Shown: positions 1 to 6,330 of the stretch, piece by piece
Layout: each line of letters opens with the position of its first letter
How positions within the stretch are numbered: position 1 is the first letter of the stretch
NCBI GenBank assembly: GCA_964403795.1
Contig: CAYOHP010000073.1
Coordinates: 1 to 8,958 of the forward strand
Direction of reading: 5' to 3'
DNA: 8,958 bases
From: CAYOHP01 sp964403795 [NCBI: uncultured bacterium]
GTDB taxonomy: Bacteria > Muiribacteriota > UBA6191 > CAZXTJ01
Translations under genes and position numbers: made by a program
The notes under the pieces: generated by a model
Told to the model about the DNA's origin: nothing
The model's input: only the letters and a program-made list of their open reading frames with translations
The model's database searches: none

Positions 1-1134
1 CTCCTCGACATGCTGGAGACCATGGGCTACCTGCTGAACCGGGGCATCGACTGCCTGCGGCTCGATGCCATCCCCTTCCTCTGGAAGACCCCGGGGACCT
101 CCTGCACCAGCCAGCCCGAGCTCCACCTGGTGCTGCGGATCATCCGCATGATGGTGGAGGCCATCGCCCCCCGGGCGGTGATCCTGGCCGAGGCCAACGA
201 CCAGCTGGCCGGACTCACCGAGTACTTCGGGACCGGTCCCCGCTGGGGCGGGGAAGCCCAGCTCGCCTATGGCTTCCCGGTCATGCCCTTCGTGTGGCTG
301 GCGGCGGCCACCGGCGATGCCGAGCCGCTGATGACCGCCATCACCCGCTTGCCCCAGCTCCCGCCGGGCTGTGCCTGGCTGGTCTTCGACGAGGTCCATG
401 ACGAGGTCACCCTCGACGCGGTGGAAGGCATGTTCCCCGGTCCCAAAGGACTACGGCTGGCGCGGGGCCTCTTCGAGCACTTCACGCGGGAGGGGCGGGG
501 CATCCCGTTCCGTTTCGACCCGAAGCGGGAGGCCTTCGGGCACGGGATCTCCTCGAATCGCTGGACCATGCTCGACGGCGAGACCGCGGAGCTGGCGGGC
601 GACGCCGCGGGCGTCGAGCGGGCCATCGAGCGCACCGCCCTGATGGAGGCCGTGAAGCAGAGCCTGGGCGGACCCGCGCTCCTCTACTCGGGGGCCGAGC
701 TGGGCCTGGCCAGCGACCACCGCTTCCATGAGGATCCGGTGAAGGCCCCCGACACCCGCTTCGCCAAGCGGCGCCCGCTGCCCCGCGCCGGGCTCGACCG
801 GCTCCGGGACCCGAAGTCGAAGGAGGCGCGGATCCACGGCCTGACCCGCGAGCTGGTCCGGATCCGGAAGAGCCAGCCGGCCTTCGGACCCGGTCGGGCC
901 GAGATCCTGGCGACGCCCGCCGCCAGCGTCCTCGGGTACCGTCGGCGCGGGCCCGACGGGGCCGACGTGTGGTGCTGGTTCCAGTTCGGCGACACCGAAG
1001 CGACGGTGACGGTGCCGGTGACGGTGCGGGATCTCCGGAGCGGCGAGACCTTCGAGGGCGGTTCGGCCATCAAGCTCGGGCCGCGCTCGTTCCGATGGCT
1101 CAGGTCCGCGGCCGGCGGGAGGTGCGATCCGTGA
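1..1134 (+). CDS. GH13 alpha-amylase-family enzyme, trehalose synthase/amylosucrase-like, 5' partial
   Basis: This is the C-terminal 377 residues of a glycoside hydrolase family 13 enzyme. The frame is open from base 1, so the true start lies left of the window. Three GH13 catalytic carboxylates are visible. The nucleophile is D22 in GIDCLRLDAIPFLWK, the acid/base is E64 in ILAEANDQ, and the transition-state stabiliser is D134 in VHDEVTLD. The LAEAN...EYFG stretch and HDEVTL resemble trehalose synthase. The later part (REAFGHGIS, LLYSGAELGL, and a segment where amylosucrase has its D-R-W-A-like motif) resembles amylosucrase. A beta-sandwich C domain probably fills about residues 300-377. Members hydrolyse or transfer alpha-glucosyl groups from sucrose, trehalose or maltose. 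GH13 membership is secure, but the substrate cannot be fixed from this fragment. The stop overlaps the GTG start of the downstream membrane protein, suggesting co-translation. Confidence 0.88.
   Translation, partial: LLDMLETMGYLLNRGIDCLRLDAIPFLWKTPGTSCTSQPELHLVLRIIRMMVEAIAPRAVILAEANDQLAGLTEYFGTGPRWGGEAQLAYGFPVMPFVWLAAATGDAEPLMTAITRLPQLPPGCAWLVFDEVHDEVTLDAVEGMFPGPKGLRLARGLFEHFTREGRGIPFRFDPKREAFGHGISSNRWTMLDGETAELAGDAAGVERAIERTALMEAVKQSLGGPALLYSGAELGLASDHRFHEDPVKAPDTRFAKRRPLPRAGLDRLRDPKSKEARIHGLTRELVRIRKSQPAFGPGRAEILATPAASVLGYRRRGPDGADVWCWFQFGDTEATVTVPVTVRDLRSGETFEGGSAIKLGPRSFRWLRSAAGGRCDP
1117..1122 (+). promoter_or_regulatory. Ribosome binding site for the membrane protein at 1131
   Basis: GGGAGG lies inside the end of the GH13 gene, 8 bases before GTG at 1131. 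It supports this GTG as the start, rather than the GTG at 969 of the same open frame, which would give a long arginine- and glycine-rich N-terminus lying inside the GH13 gene. Confidence 0.6.
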
Positions 1135-1844
1135 TCTCCTCCCTGTGGTCGGCGAGCCTGCTCCTGGTGGTCCTGATGGCCTCGGTGCCGGCCCTCGCAG
1201 CGTGGCTGCCGGCCGCGGCCCCGCCCGAGATCCCCACCGAGCTCCAGTTCGCGATCCATCGCCTCGACATGGCGATCCTCGGCATCGTGCTGGCACTCGT
1301 GGCGGTGGCGGTCGGGGAACGGCCCCGCAAGGAACGTCGGAGCTTCGCACGCCATCTGGTCCGGGGACTCGGTCTCCGGATCGGGCTCGTGGTCGTCGGG
1401 GGCGCGATCCTCTCCGTCCTGGGCGGCGTGACCTCGCCCGACTACTGGCGCCATTCGATCTGGTCCTGGCTCTTCCACGTCCTGGGACCCGCCCGGATGA
1501 TGGCGGGCCAGTCCCTGGCCATCTCGGGCCTGGGGCTACCCTGCTCGTCCGAGCTGCTCGACACCTCGGTCGAGGGGCTGGTGGGCGACGTGGCCAAGGT
1601 CTACGTCTTCGTGAGCCTCGATGCCGTGGTGCTGGCCTGGCTCGGCATGGCCGGCGAGAAGGGTCTGCCTCCCTTCCGGGTCTTCCAGGCGGTGTCGCGG
1701 ATCGGGCTCACGGTCGGGGTGGTCTCGGTCCCGATCGCGGCCTACGGAGGCCGGATCGGCTACTGGGGTGCCGAGCCCTTCGCGTGGATCTTCGCGCTGG
1801 CGGCGGTCACCGTGCTGGCGTCGGTCGCCCATCGCCGGGAGTGA
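1131..1844 (+). CDS. Hypothetical polytopic membrane protein
   Basis: This frame encodes about 237 residues, starting from a GTG that overlaps the GH13 stop by four bases (GTGA) and follows a good ribosome binding site. I do not recognise the family. About six hydrophobic stretches are visible: near residues 5-22 (SLLLVVLMASVPALAAWL), 46-61, 80-98, 158-177, 188-205 and 217-232. This suggests an inner-membrane protein. A basic cytoplasmic-looking loop (GERPRKERRSFARH) follows the second segment. The central part (about 100-157) is less hydrophobic and contains two close serines after a cysteine (LPCSSELLDTS). The overlap with the GH13 gene suggests joint expression, but nothing in the sequence gives its function. 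The last 38 bases overlap the 3' end of the convergent hydrolase gene. Confidence 0.72.
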   Translation: MISSLWSASLLLVVLMASVPALAAWLPAAAPPEIPTELQFAIHRLDMAILGIVLALVAVAVGERPRKERRSFARHLVRGLGLRIGLVVVGGAILSVLGGVTSPDYWRHSIWSWLFHVLGPARMMAGQSLAISGLGLPCSSELLDTSVEGLVGDVAKVYVFVSLDAVVLAWLGMAGEKGLPPFRVFQAVSRIGLTVGVVSVPIAAYGGRIGYWGAEPFAWIFALAAVTVLASVAHRRE

Positions 1845-2727
1845 CCGAGGTCGCACCGGCCGTGGCCGGCGGGGCGGGATGCCCGTTCGCGGCCGGAGTC
1901 CGGGCGGCCTCGGCCTCGGCCAGCAGCCGGCGGAAGTGCTCGAGCAGCCGGGTCTCGGCGACCATCACGAGTTCGTTGTGTCCGATGCCCTCGAAGCCGG
2001 CCCACGTCTTCGGCTCCCGGGCCGCCGCGAACACGGCTTCGCCCATCGAGTACGGGATCACCTCGTCGTCCCGGCTGTGGACGACCAGCTTGGGGCAGGT
2101 CACCTTGCCGATCTTCGCCAGGTTGTCGAAGCGGTTGCGGACCAGCAGCGAGACCGGGAGGAAGGGGAACATGCCGCGGCCCATGGCCGCCACCGAGGTG
2201 AAGACCGACTGGAGGATGAGCGCGCCGCAGGGCAGCCGGCTCGCCAGCTCGGTTGCGGGACCTCCTCCCAGGCTCTTCCCGTACAGGACCACCCGTTCCG
2301 GTCGGATCCCCAACTCGCCGGTCAGGTGCCGGTAGGCCGCCTCGGCCGCTTCGTAGACGGCCGCTTCCGAGAGCGGTCCGACGCTCTTCCCGTAGCCGCC
2401 GTAGTCGATCGCCAGCACCCGGGCCGGGAGGGTCGACAGCGAAGCCGCCCAGCCGCCCCGCCCCGAGAGGTTGCCGGCGTTGCCGTGGAAGTAGAGCAGT
2501 CCCCATTCGGCCGCCGCGCCGGGAGGAGGGTCGACCACCCAGCCATGGATGCGCTGGCCCGAGGGCGTGTCGAGGAAGACGTCGCGGGCGCGGCCCGGGA
2601 GGCGTTCCGGCAGCGACTCGTCGCCGGGTGCGGAGCGGCTCGGGAGGAAGATCAGCGACGGCTCCATGGCCATGACCAGCAGGCACACGAGCACCCAGCC
2701 GCCGAGCAGGGAGAGGCCGAGGTTCAT
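1807..2727 (-). CDS. Membrane-anchored alpha/beta hydrolase (BEM46/YfhR/ABHD13-like)
   Basis: This gene encodes 306 residues. The N-terminus has one hydrophobic segment (about residues 5-21), probably a membrane anchor with the catalytic domain outside the membrane core. The alpha/beta hydrolase fold follows, with the oxyanion strand and turn LLYFHGNAGN (78-87), AIDYGGYGKS (106-115), the nucleophile elbow GKSLGG with S152, the acid D221 in DDEVIPY, and H250 in GIGHNEL. All three triad positions are present. This pattern matches the BEM46/YfhR/ABHD13 group, whose physiological substrates are poorly known. The last 30 or so residues are a low-complexity Ala/Pro/Thr tail. ATG at 2727 is chosen because GGGGAG lies 7 bases upstream. 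A GTG at 2814 would overlap the carrier-protein gene by four bases and add 29 proline- and arginine-rich residues, but it has no ribosome binding site. It is the last gene of the minus-strand operon, and any link to acyl-CoA metabolism is inference. Confidence 0.87.
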   Translation of the reverse strand: MNLGLSLLGGWVLVCLLVMAMEPSLIFLPSRSAPGDESLPERLPGRARDVFLDTPSGQRIHGWVVDPPPGAAAEWGLLYFHGNAGNLSGRGGWAASLSTLPARVLAIDYGGYGKSVGPLSEAAVYEAAEAAYRHLTGELGIRPERVVLYGKSLGGGPATELASRLPCGALILQSVFTSVAAMGRGMFPFLPVSLLVRNRFDNLAKIGKVTCPKLVVHSRDDEVIPYSMGEAVFAAAREPKTWAGFEGIGHNELVMVAETRLLEHFRRLLAEAEAARTPAANGHPAPPATAGATSVTPGDGRPTPAR

Positions 2728-2734
2728 CGCGGGA

Positions 2735-2740
2735 CTCCCC
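2735..2740 (-). promoter_or_regulatory. Ribosome binding site for the alpha/beta hydrolase
   Basis: GGGGAG on the minus strand lies 7 bases before ATG at 2727. It decides between this start and the upstream GTG at 2814, which lacks such a site. Confidence 0.55.
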
Positions 2741-2810
2741 GTCACGGGTCGGCTCCGGGCGCGAGGGGAATCCCCCGGGCCGGGAGGCGGGTCCCCGGCG
2801 ACACCTCGGG

Positions 2811-3359
2811 TCACGCCCCGGGAGCCAGGGGCTCCAGGACCAGGATCGGTTCGCCCGGCGCCACCCGCTCGCCCGCCTTGGCCGTCAGTCCTCGGACCAC
2901 TCCTGCGAAGGGGGCCCGGATCCGGTGTTCCATCTTCATGGCCTCGACCACGATCAGGTCGTCACCCTCGGCCACCGTCGCCCCGTCCTCCACCAGCACC
3001 TGGAGCAGGGCACCGGGCATGGGAGCCTCGATCCGCCCGTCGCTGGCGTCGCCACCGGACCGTCCACCCCGGCGCACCGGCTCGAGGGTCCAGGCTTCGC
3101 CCCGGCAGGCGACGAGCAGCCGGTCGCCGCTCCGCACCACCCGGGCGCGATGGGTCACTCCCTCGATCCGGAGCTTCACCCATCCCCCGGCCCCGGCCTC
3201 CAGGAGTTCGCATCCGAAGCTCTCGACGACCCCGGTCCCCCCGGAACCATGGCCGCCCGCGCCGACCCCGGTCGCCGTCACCGTGAAGTGCGACGGTGCG
3301 TCGCCGGGTTCGCACCCGAGCTCGACCCTGGTCTCTCCGAGCTTCCAGGACTGTTTCAC
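2811..3359 (-). CDS. Biotin carboxyl carrier protein subunit of acyl-CoA carboxylase
   Basis: This 182-residue protein carries a biotinyl domain at its C-terminus (about residues 108-180). The motif is EAMKMEH, with the biotin-accepting lysine at K142, 40 residues from the end, and the conserved PMPG turn about 30 residues before it. The first 105 residues are weakly conserved and glycine-rich in the middle. They occupy the place of the linker (BT) domain that connects biotin carboxylase to the carrier in methylcrotonyl-, propionyl- and geranyl-CoA carboxylase alpha chains. The protein shuttles carboxybiotin between the biotin carboxylase encoded just upstream and a carboxyltransferase that is not in this window. 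The GTG start overlaps the upstream stop (GTGA) and has its own strong ribosome binding site, so this is a separate chain rather than a frameshifted tail. Biotin attachment would need a BirA ligase encoded elsewhere. Confidence 0.92.
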   Translation of the reverse strand: MKQSWKLGETRVELGCEPGDAPSHFTVTATGVGAGGHGSGGTGVVESFGCELLEAGAGGWVKLRIEGVTHRARVVRSGDRLLVACRGEAWTLEPVRRGGRSGGDASDGRIEAPMPGALLQVLVEDGATVAEGDDLIVVEAMKMEHRIRAPFAGVVRGLTAKAGERVAPGEPILVLEPLAPGA

Positions 3360-4852
3360 AGCCGGGCTCCTCCCAGCGTCTCCCAGGGGCTCGGGATCCT
3401 GCTGCCACCGCCGGCGGCGGCACCGCCGGAGGCCGGCACCCCCGCTGCGAGCCCCAGGCGGTCCGCCAGGGCACCCACTGCCAGCGCCACCGGCCGGGTC
3501 CTCACCCGGCCCGCCAGGTCGGGCATCCAGCGGTCGAGGCACTGCACGTCGGCGCGACCCGCCACGAATTCGGGGTGCTCGAGGATCGAGAGCAGCCACG
3601 CCGCGTTGGTGCGGACCCCGAGCACGTAGGTCTCCTCCAGGGCCCGGACCAGGCGCCGCCGGGCATGCTCGCGGTCCCGGCCGAAGGCGATGATCTTCCC
3701 GAGCATCGAGTCGTAGTACTCGGGGACCCGGTCGCCTTCCCGGAACCCGGCATCGATCCGGACCCCCGGCAGGCGCGGCAGCTCGAAGGCGAGCAGGCGG
3801 CCCGGGCTGGGGACGAAGCCATGGGCCGGGTCCTCGGCACAGAGCCGGGCCTCGATGGCATGGCCCCGGAACTCGAGGTCGGCCTGGTCGAAGGCCAACC
3901 GGCGTCCCTCCGCGATCGAGAGCTGCTCGTCGACCAGATCGATGCCGGTGATGGCCTCGGTGACCGGGTGCTCGACCTGGATCCGGGTATTGACCTCGAG
4001 GAAGAAGAATTCGGAGCCGGCCACCAGGAACTCGACGGTCGCCGCTCCCTGGTAACCGACCGAACGCACCAGCTTCACCGCCGCCTCGCCCATCAGCTCG
4101 CGCAGGGTGGCGGGGACCGGCGAGGGCGCTTCCTCCAGCACCTTCTGGTGCCGGCGCTGGACCGAGCACTCGCGCTCGTAGAGGTGGACTGCGTGCCCGT
4201 GCGAGTCGGCCAGCACCTGGATCTCGACGTGGCGAGGGCGTTCCAGCCAGCGCTCCAGGAAGACCGTCCCGTCCCCGAACGATCCCAGCGCCTCGCGGCT
4301 GGCGGAGCGCACCGCGTCCTCGAGGTCCTCGGGGTGGTCCACCCGCCGCATGCCGCGTCCCCCGCCGCCGGCCGCGGCCTTGACCAGCAGCGGGTAGCCG
4401 ATCGACCCTGCCTCGGCCAGTGCCACCTCGGGCGAGACCGGCTGCCCGGTCCCGGGGACGATGGGCACCCCGGCAGCCTTGGCCGCGGCCCGACCCCGGA
4501 CCTTGTCCCCGAGGGCTTCCATGGTCTCCGCCGAGGGTCCCACGAAGGCCAACCCGGCTTCCCCCAAGGCCCGCACGAAGGCCGGTCGCTCCGAGAGGAA
4601 GCCGTAGCCGGGATGCACCGCCTCCGCCCCCAGCGAACGAGCCGCCTCGACGACCCGAGGGATCGACAGGTAGCTCTCGCCGGCCGGCCCCGGACCGAGG
4701 CAGACCGCGGAGTCCGCCAGGGCCACCGCCAGGGAATCCCGATCGGGTTCGGAGAAGCCGACGAGGGCCTCGCAGCCCCGCTCGTGCAGGGCCCGGATCA
4801 CCCGGCAGGCGATCTCGCCCCGGTTGGCGACGTAGACCCGGCGGAAGCCCAT
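3356..4852 (-). CDS. Acyl-CoA carboxylase biotin carboxylase subunit (AccC/LiuD/AtuF-like)
   Basis: This 498-residue protein carboxylates biotin using ATP and bicarbonate. The N-terminal biotin carboxylase domain starts with VYVANRGEIACRVIRAL. The ATP-grasp domain has K117, K158 and the glycine-rich loop AAAGGGGRGM (159-168), followed by HVEIQV (208-213). Catalytic and metal-binding residues equivalent to E. coli AccC are present: E274, E286, N288 and R290 in EVNTRIQVEH, and R336 in EARLCAEDP. The C-terminal tail beyond about residue 450 ends in SPWETLGGARL, which resembles the junction before the BT domain in fused alpha chains. The start ATG follows the elbB stop by three bases with no clear ribosome binding site, so translation is probably coupled. 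Acceptor specificity (3-methylcrotonyl-, geranyl-, propionyl- or acetyl-CoA) lies with the missing carboxyltransferase. The LiuC-type neighbour favours a branched enoyl-CoA, but this is inference. Confidence 0.95.
   Translation of the reverse strand: MGFRRVYVANRGEIACRVIRALHERGCEALVGFSEPDRDSLAVALADSAVCLGPGPAGESYLSIPRVVEAARSLGAEAVHPGYGFLSERPAFVRALGEAGLAFVGPSAETMEALGDKVRGRAAAKAAGVPIVPGTGQPVSPEVALAEAGSIGYPLLVKAAAGGGGRGMRRVDHPEDLEDAVRSASREALGSFGDGTVFLERWLERPRHVEIQVLADSHGHAVHLYERECSVQRRHQKVLEEAPSPVPATLRELMGEAAVKLVRSVGYQGAATVEFLVAGSEFFFLEVNTRIQVEHPVTEAITGIDLVDEQLSIAEGRRLAFDQADLEFRGHAIEARLCAEDPAHGFVPSPGRLLAFELPRLPGVRIDAGFREGDRVPEYYDSMLGKIIAFGRDREHARRRLVRALEETYVLGVRTNAAWLLSILEHPEFVAGRADVQCLDRWMPDLAGRVRTRPVALAVGALADRLGLAAGVPASGGAAAGGGSRIPSPWETLGGARL
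3367..3374 (-). promoter_or_regulatory. Ribosome binding site for the biotin carboxyl carrier protein
   Basis: GGGAGGAG on the minus strand, inside the last codons of the biotin carboxylase gene, lies 7 bases before GTG at 3359. It supports independent initiation of the carrier protein at the GTGA overlap. Confidence 0.65.
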
Positions 4853-4855
4853 CGC

Positions 4856-5527
4856 TCAGGCCATCGCGATCAGCTTGGCGACCAGCTTCTCGATCCCGCT
4901 GGCGGCCTGGCCGATCGACTGGGCCAGCATGTACGCAGGCGTCGTCACGACCTTGTGCTTCTCGTCGACCGCGATCTCGTCGACCGGATGCGCCTCGTGG
5001 CGAGCGCCCATGGTCTCGAGAGCCTTGGCGGTCCCCTCGTCGGTCCCGATGGTGAGCTTCACCCCGGCGTCCTTGCCCTGGAAGTGGCGGGCGACGACAG
5101 CCGGGGCGATGCAGATGGCGCCGATCGGCTTCTTGGCCTTGCGCATCTCCCCGAGCAGCCGGTCGACCTCGGGGTCGATCGCACACTCGGCGCCCTTCAT
5201 CGCGAAGGTGCAGAGGTTCTTGGCGGCACCGTAACCGCCGGGCATGACCACCGCGTCGAGGTCGGCGGCCTTGACCTTGGAGAGAGCCACGATCTCGCCC
5301 CGGGCGATCCGGGCAGCCTCCACCAGGCAGTTGCGCGATTCCTTGGCGGGCTTGTTGCCGGCGTGGTCGACCACGTCGGCCTGCGGCTTGTCGGGCGCCA
5401 TGCAGACCGCCTGGGCTCCGCCCCGGTCGATCGCCAGCAGGGTGAGGACGGCCTCGTGGATCTCGCTCCCGTCCATGACCCCGCACCCCGCGAGGATGAC
5501 GCCGATCTTCTTCTTCGCCTTGGCCAT
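4856..5527 (-). CDS. elbB: ElbB, DJ-1/PfpI-superfamily glyoxalase-like protein
   Basis: This 223-residue protein closely resembles E. coli ElbB along its whole length, with shared blocks KIGVILAGCGVMDGSEIHEA (7-26), CMAPDK (42-47), PGGYGAAKNL (96-105), and VTTPAYMLAQ near the C-terminus. The nucleophile-elbow cysteine of the class I glutamine amidotransferase-like fold is C139 in AICIAPA. E. coli ElbB has been described as a glyoxalase and was historically linked to isoprenoid biosynthesis. The mitochondrial GATD3/ES1 proteins are relatives. ATG at 5527 has GGAGG with a 5-base spacing, and a TTG at 5572 would overlap the hydratase gene and add non-conserved residues. The gene lies 17 bases after the hydratase gene and 3 bases before the biotin carboxylase, so it is embedded in the catabolic operon. 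This placement hints at removal of a reactive aldehyde or modified protein or metabolite, which is inference only. Confidence 0.93.
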   Translation of the reverse strand: MAKAKKKIGVILAGCGVMDGSEIHEAVLTLLAIDRGGAQAVCMAPDKPQADVVDHAGNKPAKESRNCLVEAARIARGEIVALSKVKAADLDAVVMPGGYGAAKNLCTFAMKGAECAIDPEVDRLLGEMRKAKKPIGAICIAPAVVARHFQGKDAGVKLTIGTDEGTAKALETMGARHEAHPVDEIAVDEKHKVVTTPAYMLAQSIGQAASGIEKLVAKLIAMA

Positions 5528-5544
5528 GTCGACCTCCGACCGTC

Positions 5545-6330
5545 CTACCCCCTGGGGGGCTCCATCTGCCAACGGGGTTTCTTCTTGTCGAGGAAGCAGG
5601 CCAGCCCGTGCTGGGCCTCGTCCCCGGCCCGGATCCGCGCGATCGTACGCGCCGTCTCCTCGACCGCGTCCTCGGGCCCGTCGGCGATGCGCCGGAACAG
5701 GGCCTTGGTCTCGCGGACCGCCTCGGGGGCGGTGCCCAGGGCATCGTTCTCGAGCTCGCGCAGCGCGGTGGCGAAGGTCTCGGGCTCGACGACCCGGTCG
5801 ACCAGGCCGCGGGCCAAGGCCTCCTGGGCGCCGAACCGGTAGCCGAGCAGGGCCGGGGCCCGACAGCGACCCTCGCCCATGCGGGCGATCAGGAAGGGAG
5901 AGATCACCGCCGGGACCAGTCCGAGTTTCACCTCGGAGAGGGCGAAGGTGGCGGCGGTCGAGGCCAGCACCACGTCGCAGGCGGCCACCAGGCCGACTCC
6001 GCCCCCGAAGGTGGCGCCGTGGACGGCCGCGATCACGGTCCCGGGGAAGCCGCGGATCGCCTCGAACAGGTGGGCCAGGCGCCGGGCATCCTCGAGGTTC
6101 CCGATTTCGTCGAGGTCCCGGGCCCGCTTCATGTAGGCGAGGTCGGCCCCCGCGCAGAAGGACTTGCCATCGCCCTGGAGGACCAGCACCCGGGAGGCCC
6201 CGGAGGCCTCGCTGATGGCCCGGTGCAGGGCGTCGATGGTGGCCTCGTCCAGGGCGTTGTGGACCTCGGGACGAGCCAGCACGACCCGGGTCAGCGATCC
6301 TTCGATCTCGACGCGCACCGGCTCGCTCAT
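5545..6330 (-). CDS. Enoyl-CoA hydratase/isomerase family, methylglutaconyl-CoA hydratase (LiuC)-like
   Basis: This 261-residue protein has the crotonase fold. The oxyanion-hole elements are FCAGADLAYMKRA (58-70) and HGATFGGGVGL (104-114). The catalytic glutamate is E133 in LSEVKLGLVPAVISP. The other usual crotonase glutamate position is glycine (G113). The GADLxxMKR and SEVKLGLVPAVISP signatures are those of bacterial 3-methylglutaconyl-CoA hydratase (LiuC) and isohexenylglutaconyl-CoA hydratase (AtuE). These enzymes hydrate the product of methylcrotonyl- or geranyl-CoA carboxylase to an HMG-CoA-type ester. The start ATG overlaps the atuA-like stop (ATGA) and has AGGAGG 5 bases upstream. Presence beside carboxylase subunits supports a role in leucine or terpene breakdown. 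A generic enoyl-CoA hydratase cannot be excluded from sequence alone. Confidence 0.9.
   Translation of the reverse strand: MSEPVRVEIEGSLTRVVLARPEVHNALDEATIDALHRAISEASGASRVLVLQGDGKSFCAGADLAYMKRARDLDEIGNLEDARRLAHLFEAIRGFPGTVIAAVHGATFGGGVGLVAACDVVLASTAATFALSEVKLGLVPAVISPFLIARMGEGRCRAPALLGYRFGAQEALARGLVDRVVEPETFATALRELENDALGTAPEAVRETKALFRRIADGPEDAVEETARTIARIRAGDEAQHGLACFLDKKKPRWQMEPPRG

Noticed and set aside
2728-2814. N-terminal extension of the hydrolase from GTG at 2814
   Set aside because: The GTGA overlap is attractive, but no ribosome binding site precedes it, the added residues are low-complexity, and ATG at 2727 has a good site just before the hydrophobic anchor.
3356-3359. Frameshift or recoding site joining biotin carboxylase and carrier protein
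   Set aside because: No slippery heptamer or downstream structure is apparent, and an independent GTG with a strong ribosome binding site explains the second protein. Without reads, an indel cannot be fully excluded.
1621-3693. 690-codon plus-strand open frame
   Set aside because: It runs antisense to the hydrolase and carrier genes and in a different frame from the membrane protein. No motif is seen.
3360-5744. Upstream extension of the carrier-protein frame to form a 977-residue protein
   Set aside because: The extended part overlaps the biotin carboxylase, elbB and hydratase genes in another frame and is Arg/Gly/Pro-rich. The GTG at 3359 with its own ribosome binding site is the natural start.
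3296-5842. 848-codon plus-strand open frame opposite the carboxylase, elbB and part of the hydratase
   Set aside because: It is antisense to well-recognised proteins, its translation has no domain motifs, and long open frames on the opposite strand are expected at this GC content.
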